Assembly: GCA_964570665.1 (NCBI GenBank)
Contig: CAZMZH010000003.1
Location: forward strand, 62,001 to 126,000
Origin: JAJDAT01 sp964570665
GTDB taxonomy: Bacteria > Nitrospinota > Nitrospinia > Nitrospinales > JAJDAT01
DNA: 64,000 bases
Reading direction: 5' to 3'
Below the pieces are notes generated by a model. That model was given only the letters and a program-made list of their open reading frames with translations, did no database searches and was not told the origin of the DNA. Below, piece after piece: positions 8,770 through 15,507 of this stretch. Positions within the stretch are counted from its first letter, which is position 1. Each line of letters begins with the position of its first letter. Position numbers and translations under genes: made by a program.

Positions 8770-9165
8770 ATGAAGTTTCGAAAAGAAGAAGAAGAAAATT
8801 TTAATTTCGACTTAACGCCAATGATTGACGTTGTCTTCCTTTTATTGATTTTCTTTATGGTTTCGACCGCTTTTGTTGACTTTTCTCACCGTATGGATAT
8901 TGCTCTTCCCTCCTCTAAATCTTCAGAAGTAAGTGAGACTCCTCAGGAGATTACTGTCGAAATGACTTTAAAGAAAGAGATAATTTTGAACGGTAAAAAT
9001 CTGACCCTTACAGAATTAGAAACTAAGATGACGGAATTTGCAAAATCTGAAAAGGCTACAGCTATTATAAAAGCGGACAAAGGTTTGTTTTATGGAAACG
9101 TAGTAGAAGTTATGGGAATAATCCAAAGTTCTGGAATTGACGATATAAGTGTTGCCGTTAAATAA
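8770..9165 (+). CDS. exbD: ExbD/TolR biopolymer transport protein
   Basis: A 131-residue partner of the preceding channel protein. A short cytoplasmic N-terminus leads to the single helix LTPMIDVVFLLLIFFMVST, which contains the conserved proton-carrying aspartate (D in MIDV). The periplasmic domain ends with AIIKADKGLFYGNVVEVM and ISVAVK, the usual ExbD/TolR fold landmarks. Its stop codon shares one base with the start of the next gene (TAATG), so translation of the CobS-like protein is probably coupled. Confidence 0.92.
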   Translation: MKFRKEEEENFNFDLTPMIDVVFLLLIFFMVSTAFVDFSHRMDIALPSSKSSEVSETPQEITVEMTLKKEIILNGKNLTLTELETKMTEFAKSEKATAIIKADKGLFYGNVVEVMGIIQSSGIDDISVAVK

Positions 9166-9956
9166 TGTTTTATCTTCTGGTCGACCGTTTTTTTTTGGCG
9201 CTTCGATTTTTTCCTTTCATCACAGAACCCTACCGTTCAATTGAAAGTCCCGAACAACTAGGAAAGGCCGCTCCCTTTTTCCCCGTAGCCGGATTTTTAA
9301 TTGGAATCTTCGCTATGGCTTGTTATTTATCTTTTTCATTTTGGTTTGGCGCTAAGCTTTCCTGCTTTCTGGCCTTGATGGTTTTAATTTTTTTTTATAA
9401 CGGACGACGTTTTTTGGGATGTTTGAGGGTTGGAGATCGGTTGCTTATTTCCAGATATTGGACGTTTGAAAATAGGGGAATTATTCGACTAGAGCAAGGA
9501 ACTTTTCGCGTCATTCTTTTGTTTTTAATTTTCGCGCTAAAGTTTTTTGCCTTATTACATGTTGGCGAGGGCTGGATTCCAAGTATGTTAGCGTTATTGC
9601 CAACGGTTTCCGCGTGGTCTTATATTTATTTAGCTCATTCCTTGGCTTCGGCCTCTGATAAGGAATTTGGTTGTTTCCCTCATTTTAAATTTGTGGGCAA
9701 TTTTCAATTTTGGAGCGCTACTTTATTTACAACCGCGATTGCTATCTTTTTTATGGGGTTAGAAGGATTATTTCTTTTAATGTTTATTTCGCTAGGGACG
9801 GTTATATTTGAGCGATACTTGGTTAACCGAAATAAAAAGTATTTGGGAAATGCTTTAGGGGTTATGTTGGAGTCCAGCGAATTAGGTCTTTTAATAATCG
9901 CGATTTTAATGCGAGATGGTTTTTTGACCTCAACATCAATGGGTCTATGGGTTTAA
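9165..9956 (+). CDS. CobS-like membrane protein lacking the acidic catalytic motif
   Basis: A 263-residue polytopic membrane protein that resembles adenosylcobinamide-GDP ribazoletransferase (CobS): FFPFIT near the start (CobS: FLTRLPV), AAPFFPVAGFLIG (CobS: FPLVGLLIG), GTFRVILLFLIFALKF (CobS: GTFGVLALVLVLLLKF), and LGNALGVMLESSELGLL (CobS: GDTLGAAIELGEL). The metal-binding signature of CobS, HLDGLADTxDG, is not there; the equivalent stretch near residues 80-94 reads GRRFLGCLRVGDRLL. DSRxGT became RLEQGT and GD became GN. It is unlikely to catalyse the CobS reaction. It is coupled to exbD by a TAATG overlap. Possible roles are a divergent enzyme or a membrane accessory of the ExbBD energy module. 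The relation to CobS is likely; the function is unknown. Confidence 0.6.
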   Translation: MFYLLVDRFFLALRFFPFITEPYRSIESPEQLGKAAPFFPVAGFLIGIFAMACYLSFSFWFGAKLSCFLALMVLIFFYNGRRFLGCLRVGDRLLISRYWTFENRGIIRLEQGTFRVILLFLIFALKFFALLHVGEGWIPSMLALLPTVSAWSYIYLAHSLASASDKEFGCFPHFKFVGNFQFWSATLFTTAIAIFFMGLEGLFLLMFISLGTVIFERYLVNRNKKYLGNALGVMLESSELGLLIIAILMRDGFLTSTSMGLWV

Positions 9957-9963
9957 AATTTTT

Positions 9964-10278
9964 TTATATTGATTTGGGTTTAATTTTTGATCTATTTACA
10001 ATCCATTCGTTTTGCATGCGAACCTCTTCCAGGTTCAAAATTTTTAATAATGATCTGGGATCGGAGTGGTCCTCATCATTGACCACCATACAATAATGTC
10101 TTTCGACATAGGCAGCTACATGGTCTTTGAATTGAGGAAAGCCAGCGAATAATTCTATAAAAATTTCTTCGTGGTAAGTTTGATCGGCTATTTTAGGATT
10201 GAAGTTTTTTAGTTTTGGACTCAGTTTTACTTTAAAATCGACTTTCAGAAGAGAACCCATTAATCCGCCTCTAAACAA
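9964..10278 (-). CDS. Hypothetical protein, 104 residues
   Basis: No family recognised. The product is a small soluble protein, basic at both ends, with an acidic middle (NDEDHSDPRSLLKIL). An internal start at MGSLLKVDFKVKL (six codons later) is equally plausible. It has no signal peptide, cysteine motif or membrane segment. It converges on the CobS-like gene, whose stop is eight bases away, and is followed upstream by a gene-free AT-rich stretch of 292 bases. Codon use looks like that of its neighbours, which supports a real gene. Confidence 0.5.
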   Translation of the reverse strand: MFRGGLMGSLLKVDFKVKLSPKLKNFNPKIADQTYHEEIFIELFAGFPQFKDHVAAYVERHYCMVVNDEDHSDPRSLLKILNLEEVRMQNEWIVNRSKIKPKSI

Positions 10279-10576
10279 AGATTTAAAGAATAGTTTTAGA
10301 GCTTGTAAGGATTAAAAAGCTTTAAAAAATAAAGAGCTTATTAACAAACTCTATAAAACACTATTAATAATAAACTTCTTGTTTTATTTTAAGATTTTTT
10401 TTATCAAGGGAAAAGGAAAAATTGACTAAAGGGTTTGAATCGTCCTTTCTTAAAGCCTTGGATAAAAATTGAATAATGTTTCCTGTTTATAAGTCCTTAC
10501 TTTTCAAGGTAAAAAGCCTTTTTTTTTGTATTTTTTTAATTTGTGGCGATAACAATTTTTACAAAATAGGATGTTT

Positions 10577-11899
10577 ATGAGCGAGCAAGAGAATCCAAAC
10601 AACGACCCCTATTTTAAGACGATTGGCGACTTATTGAGTTTTATTGATAATTGTCCCACTCCTTTTCATGCTGTCAAGGAGTCAAAAGAGCGATTGATAG
10701 ATAAAGGGTTTAAAGAGTTATTTGAAATCGAATCTTGGGATTTATCTCTTGGAGGGCGTTATTTTACGACTAGAAATGATTCTTCAATAATTGCATTTAA
10801 AATAGGGGGAAAAGCTCCACAAACTACTGGTTACAAAATAATTGGAGCTCATACTGATAGCCCCAATTTGAAATTGAAACCAAACTCTGTTTATGAAAAA
10901 TCTGGATATTTACAATTAGGGGTAGAAGTTTACGGAGGAGTTTTACTTTCTGCCTGGACAGATAGGGATTTATCCCTAGCGGGTAGGGTGGTTTTGAGAG
11001 AATCGAAGAATCAACTTATAACGCGGCTTGTAAAGATTGATAGGCCTTTATTAAGGGTTCCCCAACTGGCGATTCATTTAAATCGACAAGTAAACGAGAA
11101 AGGTCTGCTATTAAATAAGCAAACTCATATGCCCCCAGTTTTTGCGTTAATTGATGAAAAGCTGGGAGGGGATTGCCCTTTGAAAAAGCTAATAAGTAAA
11201 GAGTTGGATGTTAAATGCGAAGATATTGTCGGATTAGAATTGTCTCTTTTTGACATACAAAAAGGAACGCTTTCCGGTCTCAATAATGAATTTGTGCATA
11301 CGGCAAGATTGGATAATCTCGCTTCTTGTCATGCGGCGTTAATGGCATTAGAAGATGGAAATGCCCACGATGAATCCACTCAAGTAATCGTTTTTTACGA
11401 TAATGAGGAAATTGGAAGCGAAAGCAGACAGGGCGCTGGTTCGCCTTTTTTAAAAGACGTTTTGGAGCGAATTCAGGGAAATTTTGAAGAAACAAGGGAA
11501 GCTTATTTACGGGCGATTTCCAAGTCTTTTTTCATATCTGCCGATATGGCGCATGCAATCCATCCTAATTACTCAGATATGCACGAGCCTCGTCATATGC
11601 CTCGAATTAATAAAGGACCGGTGATAAAGGTGAATGCTAGTCAGAGGTACGCTACGGATGCAGAAACCTCCGCGCATTTTGAATTATTGGCGGAAAAGGC
11701 CAAAGTTTCTTTGCAAACGTTTGTTACAAGGTCCGATTTAGGATGCGGTAGCACCATTGGGCCGATAACTGCGGCAAATTTAGGCATTAAGACCATAGAC
11801 ATTGGCAATCCAATGTTATCTATGCATTCCATTAGGGAAATGGCGGGTACGAAAGATCATTGGGATCTTATTCGCGTATTTTTGGAATATTTTAATTAA
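10577..11899 (+). CDS. apeB: M18-family aspartyl aminopeptidase
   Basis: A dinuclear-zinc aminopeptidase of about 440 residues, the normal M18 length, which removes N-terminal acidic residues from peptides in the cytoplasm. Metal and catalytic motifs are complete: AHTDSPNLKLKP (zinc His), FYDNEEIGS (catalytic and metal Glu), SADMAHAIHPNYSDMHEP, SDLGCGSTIGP, and GNPMLSMHSIREM with the last zinc His. Two ATGs are close (10571 and 10577); AGGA at 10568-10571 is correctly spaced only for the second, so the start at 10577 is preferred. It is a single gene after a 290-base AT-rich spacer. Confidence 0.94.
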   Translation: MSEQENPNNDPYFKTIGDLLSFIDNCPTPFHAVKESKERLIDKGFKELFEIESWDLSLGGRYFTTRNDSSIIAFKIGGKAPQTTGYKIIGAHTDSPNLKLKPNSVYEKSGYLQLGVEVYGGVLLSAWTDRDLSLAGRVVLRESKNQLITRLVKIDRPLLRVPQLAIHLNRQVNEKGLLLNKQTHMPPVFALIDEKLGGDCPLKKLISKELDVKCEDIVGLELSLFDIQKGTLSGLNNEFVHTARLDNLASCHAALMALEDGNAHDESTQVIVFYDNEEIGSESRQGAGSPFLKDVLERIQGNFEETREAYLRAISKSFFISADMAHAIHPNYSDMHEPRHMPRINKGPVIKVNASQRYATDAETSAHFELLAEKAKVSLQTFVTRSDLGCGSTIGPITAANLGIKTIDIGNPMLSMHSIREMAGTKDHWDLIRVFLEYFN

Positions 11900-11920
11900 C
11901 TTCTTTTTAATCGGGAGACT

Positions 11921-12190
11921 CTAGGCTGTTGCTGCGATAGTTTCTACGCATTTAGCCTTTAGCGAAGCCCAACGAATACTATCCGATTTTGATACTTGGA
12001 TTGAATTGCCCAATATCCATACACTTTCAACGCCATTGATTTCGAATAGCGCTTTAGCTATAGAATGAGATTGAGCCATTTCTTTATTCGGATAAGATAA
12101 GCCAGTTCCAGGTGGAATGAGATCCTTGTCTAAAGTGAAAGTGATTAAGTTTTCCGTTCTTGTTGGTGTCGTTTCGATTTTTACAGCCAT
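11921..12190 (-). CDS. Stand-alone Nfu/NifU N-terminal (Nfu_N) domain protein
   Basis: 89 residues matching the Nfu N-terminal domain: it opens with VKIETTPTRTENLITFTLD (family: TETTPNPNTLKF), then SIAKALFEINGVESVWILGN and SIQVSKSDSIRWASLKAK. In most bacteria this domain is fused to a NifU C-terminal domain with a CxxC that carries an Fe-S cluster. Here the CxxC domain is absent; the only cysteine is near the end (KCVET). It might assist Fe-S delivery to the many metalloproteins encoded nearby, but a stand-alone N domain has no proven role. It converges with apeB. Confidence 0.75.
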   Translation of the reverse strand: MAVKIETTPTRTENLITFTLDKDLIPPGTGLSYPNKEMAQSHSIAKALFEINGVESVWILGNSIQVSKSDSIRWASLKAKCVETIAATA

Positions 12191-12264
12191 TTTGATTGCT
12201 TTAATAAGTTTAAAAAGTTTATAAATTTTTTCTGAAGGATGAATTATAACAAAAGGCGTTTAAT

Positions 12265-12861
12265 TTAAAACTGATTTTCGTCTTTAAATCCAAATTTTTT
12301 TTTGGCTTCTTCTAAGGTTTTTTGGGTCGCTTCGGCGGCTTGGAGCATTCCATTTTCTTCGAACAACTGAACTGCGCGGCTTAAGTTTGCGATAGTTAAT
12401 AAGCGAAATGGAGGTCCCGAGTTGTAGTTAAAATAAGCCCAACCTAAGTTTCCATGCGCTATTGCGTCGTTTGGACGGCGATGGATAACTAAATTAATAT
12501 GCGAAATAGCCTTTTCCCACTGCTCTAAAAAGTTATAAACATTTCCCAAACTTAGGTGAATATCTAAATTTTCTGGAGCTAATTTCAAACCTTTTTGAAA
12601 TACTTCGGCGGCTTTTTCAAATTTGCGTAATTTTTGATAAGCTAATCCCAAGTTTTGATAAACAACCCAGAAATTGGGATTTAATTTTGCAGATTTTTCA
12701 TAGGCTTCGATAGCGTTTTGATAGGCGCCTTCATTTTTAAAAGCGTTACCTTTTTCAAACCAATCTTGAGCAGAATTTGCAAAAACCAGGTTAGCTGAAA
12801 ATAAAAATAAGCAGCTAAAAAATAAGGCAAAAGCTACCTTTAGATTTAATCGATAAATCAT
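12265..12861 (-). CDS. Exported TPR protein
   Basis: 198 residues with a clear signal peptide (FALFFSCLFLFSANLVFA, cleavage after ANSA or VFA), then at least three tetratricopeptide repeats: WFEKGNAFKNEGAYQNAIEAYEKS is typical, followed by VVYQNLGLAYQKLRKFEKAAEVFQ and IHLSLGNVYNFLEQWEKAI. TPR proteins act as scaffolds; this one is periplasmic. The C-terminal part is lysine- and glutamate-rich without a domain. It lies downstream of the cytochrome operon, from which it is separated by a terminator at 12978-13015. Confidence 0.8.
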   Translation of the reverse strand: MIYRLNLKVAFALFFSCLFLFSANLVFANSAQDWFEKGNAFKNEGAYQNAIEAYEKSAKLNPNFWVVYQNLGLAYQKLRKFEKAAEVFQKGLKLAPENLDIHLSLGNVYNFLEQWEKAISHINLVIHRRPNDAIAHGNLGWAYFNYNSGPPFRLLTIANLSRAVQLFEENGMLQAAEATQKTLEEAKKKFGFKDENQF

Positions 12862-12977
12862 TTGAAAGTTGCCCCAAATATTGAATTTAAGATTCTATAT
12901 TAGAACATTTTTTTGAAAAGTTTGGGTAAAGAATTTTGAAAAGTTATTTAGCGAAAAAAGTTTTCTGTGTTTGCATA

Positions 12978-13015
12978 AAAATGGGGTTTGGAAGCATAGC
13001 TCCTAAACCCCATTT
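12978..13015 (-). terminator. Rho-independent terminator of the 18078-13038 operon
   Basis: A strong inverted repeat: the arms AAATGGGGTTT and AAACCCCATTT pair over 11 bp, and the interior GGAGC/GC-TCC can extend the stem. On the minus strand the hairpin is followed by a run of five T. It begins 23 bases after the stop of the last gene of the operon, so it should end that transcript. Confidence 0.75.
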
Positions 13016-13037
13016 CTAGTTGAATCAACTAAAAAAA

Positions 13038-14144
13038 TTAAGATTTAACGGGAATTCTTAAAACAATTCCGCCCATATTGTCGCCCATTTTGAAGTCCTT
13101 TTTGGGACTGTCTTTATGACCGTTATGACAAGCGACACATGCCATAGAAACTGCGTTATCTGGATATACTGCGGTAAAATAAGTTTTGGAACCCAACTTT
13201 TCTTTTTCGTAAAAGTTTTTACCTGGGTTTGTTTTAACAAACTCTAATCCTTTTTTTTCCGCCTCAGTTTGAGGGGCATTTTGTTTGTTAATAGGCCAAA
13301 GCGACAATAGGGAAAAACTTATATCGCTTCCCGATTCTTGAAGAATAGTTCCCGTTTCGCGAAACATTTGAGCGGGTAACAATAAGGCTTTATCGTCTTT
13401 CCATTGCTCGCTCGCTTCGATAACTTGTTCGTCATTGACCAGCCTATTTATAATCAGTTTAGCGTAAGAAGTTCGATGAGCTTTGATGACTTGAGATGCA
13501 GAGTTTGCATAACTTTCCATGTCGATGCCAGAAGAGTCTCCTTCGTTGATTGGAATTCTTATAACGACTCCACCCATATTGTCGCCCATTTTGAAGTCTT
13601 TTTTGGGGCTGTCTTTATGACCGTTATGACAAGCGACACATGCCATTGAAACTGCGTTATCAGGATATACGCCGGTAAAATAGGTTTTTGACCCTAATTT
13701 TTCTTTCTCGTAATAGTTTTTTCCTGGATTAGATTTAACAAATTCTAATCCCTTTTTTTCCGCTTCGGTTTGAGCGGCATTTTGTTTGTTAATGGGCCAG
13801 AGAGACAAAAGAGAAAAACTTATATCGCTTCCCGATTCTTGAAGAATGGTTCCCGTTTCGCGAAACATTTGAGCGGGTAACAATAAGGCTTTATCGTCTT
13901 TCCATTGCTCGCTCGCTTCGATAACTTGTTCGTCGTTGACGAGCCTATTAATGATCAGTTTAGCGTAAGAGGTTCGATGGGCTTTGATGATTTGATGTAT
14001 GGAATCCGTATAGTGTTCCATGGAAATATTCTTCGATCCGCCTTTTTTTTCTCCTCCACCGTCCCCACTGCCACCACAACTAACTAGTGAAATTACAAAA
14101 GCGCCTAACAATGCAACTATTCTTAATTCTTTCAAATATGTCAT
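13038..14144 (-). CDS. Lipoprotein with two near-identical Tll0287-like (DUF3365) heme domains
   Basis: A 368-residue lipoprotein (LVSCGGSG, lipid anchor at C23). It holds two copies of a roughly 160-residue domain of the Tll0287/DUF3365 type, a PAS-like fold that binds one c-type heme. Each copy has HRTSYAKLIINRLVNDEQVI, FRETGTILQES, FSLLSLWPINKQNA and the heme site ACVACHNGH (first cysteines C169 and C336). The copies are offset by exactly 167 residues and differ at only a few positions. In other genes of this window the same domain is the sensor of a chemoreceptor. Here it is the third gene of an operon with a flavin/Fe-S/cNMP fusion and an 11-heme cytochrome, and may sense or receive electrons from that chain. 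Confidence 0.85.
   Translation of the reverse strand: MTYLKELRIVALLGAFVISLVSCGGSGDGGGEKKGGSKNISMEHYTDSIHQIIKAHRTSYAKLIINRLVNDEQVIEASEQWKDDKALLLPAQMFRETGTILQESGSDISFSLLSLWPINKQNAAQTEAEKKGLEFVKSNPGKNYYEKEKLGSKTYFTGVYPDNAVSMACVACHNGHKDSPKKDFKMGDNMGGVVIRIPINEGDSSGIDMESYANSASQVIKAHRTSYAKLIINRLVNDEQVIEASEQWKDDKALLLPAQMFRETGTILQESGSDISFSLLSLWPINKQNAPQTEAEKKGLEFVKTNPGKNFYEKEKLGSKTYFTAVYPDNAVSMACVACHNGHKDSPKKDFKMGDNMGGIVLRIPVKS
13051..13991 (-). repeat. Tandem intragenic duplication, period 501 bp
   Basis: The DNA of 13051-13490 recurs at 13552-13991 with an exact offset of 501 bases (167 codons) and few substitutions. Example: the strand-plus motif GTTCGATG occurs at 13471 and 13972. Each unit encodes one heme domain. 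The high identity at DNA level points to a recent duplication or to continuing gene conversion between the halves. Confidence 0.9.
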
Positions 14145-14154
14145 TTTATCGCTC

Positions 14155-15504
14155 CTATTGTTTAATCCGCTCTTTTACCATTTCGATAATTTTAATATGA
14201 TTTTCAGGAGATCCCAAAAAATTATTGTTCACGAGTTTAATATCGCCTAACGCGTCTAGTGAAAAACCGAGACCATGACAGTTCATACAAACCGGTCGAA
14301 TCATTTTTTGGTTTGGGCGAAGCGTATTGTTTTGGTTGTGGTCTACCAAAATATGTTTGATCCTTCCAGTTTTTGTTTCTTTACGTGGAAAGTGGCAATT
14401 TGCGCAAGAGACTCCAATTTGATTCGATTTGTCCTTGGAATTCCATAATTTGAAATGTGGCGATGTTTTAAAGGAAACGCTATGTTCATCGTCATGGCAA
14501 CCTAAACAGGATTCGACTTCCGCTGGTCGGGTTTCATATTGATGAGCTCCATGGCAGGAATTACAAGTGATCTCTTTTTCTAAAGAATCTTCTTTCATTG
14601 AAATTTTTGCTAATTTAGGCTTCATAGGAGAAAGGTTTTTTTGTTTTAACCTCATACCATGCCGGCTTTCCAGGAAGCCCGTTGTTTCTAAGTAATGACA
14701 GTTGTTGCAAGCCTCAATTCCAGGCTTATTGCTCCACTCTTGGCTTTCGGATGTGTGGCAATTTTTACAATTTACTCCAGATTTCGCATGCGAAGAATTT
14801 GCCCATTCTTTAATATACTTTGGATCTGAATCTGAAGGTCCATTATGGGTTTCAATATTTAAAGCTTTATTCGAACGACGTAATAGCTTTGGATAAACAT
14901 CCTTGAAGTTTCTATCTAAAGTAACGATTTTTTTTAAGTTTTTAGGTTCGTCTAAATGTTTTTTAACGAAGTCTTCATAGAGGGCTTTATTATCATGGTA
15001 ATTATGACATTGGCGACAAGTATCAAACGCTAAATTTTTGTGGCTCTGCCGGTCCTCGGCAATATCGTCGTGACAATGGATGCAAAAGCGGTCTTCAACA
15101 GTGACGCCTAATTGAGTGACAAGACGGGGTTTATGATCATCATGGCAAGCTTTACATTCAAGAGCGTTAATTTTAGTTAATTTAGCCGCATTGCGAGGGT
15201 CTTTGAACTTAGAAATAGAATGAGAGTCGTTCACTGCTTTTAATTCTGCGGCATGACAGTTTAAGCAGGCGTCTTTAGAAACTCCCTCAAATGGTGAGTG
15301 ACATGCGTTACAACTCTCTTCAATTTGATAATGACCGTCTATTAGAGTCCCTGGAGTCAGTTTTGTTTTATCGCTGTTTGAAAAAATAAATGGCGAACCG
15401 TAGTAGGCAAAAAGCGTTAGAGATAAGGTGAACCAGCCCAAAAAAAGAGCTAACCATTTAAAATGTTTCCAGCACCATACTAAAACTTTATCTTTCACTA
15501 GCAA
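14155..15504 (-). CDS. Membrane-anchored 11-heme c-type cytochrome
   Basis: 449 residues. An N-terminal hydrophobic segment (LALFLGWFTLSLTLFAYYG) anchors or exports the protein. Eleven CXXCH sites follow in order: CNACH, CLNCH, CKACH, CIHCH, CRQCH, CKNCH, CNNCH, CNSCH, CLGCH, CANCH, CMNCH. Extra histidines such as DDHKP, SHAKS and RHGMR can supply distal ligands, so most hemes may be bis-His and the protein an electron wire or a multiheme reductase. It starts three bases after the end of the flavin/Fe-S fusion gene and ends ten bases before the double heme lipoprotein. It is probably the periplasmic acceptor or donor of the fusion's membrane domain. No named family was recognised. Confidence 0.88.
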   Translation of the reverse strand: MLVKDKVLVWCWKHFKWLALFLGWFTLSLTLFAYYGSPFIFSNSDKTKLTPGTLIDGHYQIEESCNACHSPFEGVSKDACLNCHAAELKAVNDSHSISKFKDPRNAAKLTKINALECKACHDDHKPRLVTQLGVTVEDRFCIHCHDDIAEDRQSHKNLAFDTCRQCHNYHDNKALYEDFVKKHLDEPKNLKKIVTLDRNFKDVYPKLLRRSNKALNIETHNGPSDSDPKYIKEWANSSHAKSGVNCKNCHTSESQEWSNKPGIEACNNCHYLETTGFLESRHGMRLKQKNLSPMKPKLAKISMKEDSLEKEITCNSCHGAHQYETRPAEVESCLGCHDDEHSVSFKTSPHFKLWNSKDKSNQIGVSCANCHFPRKETKTGRIKHILVDHNQNNTLRPNQKMIRPVCMNCHGLGFSLDALGDIKLVNNNFLGSPENHIKIIEMVKERIKQ

Positions 15505-15507
15505 ACC

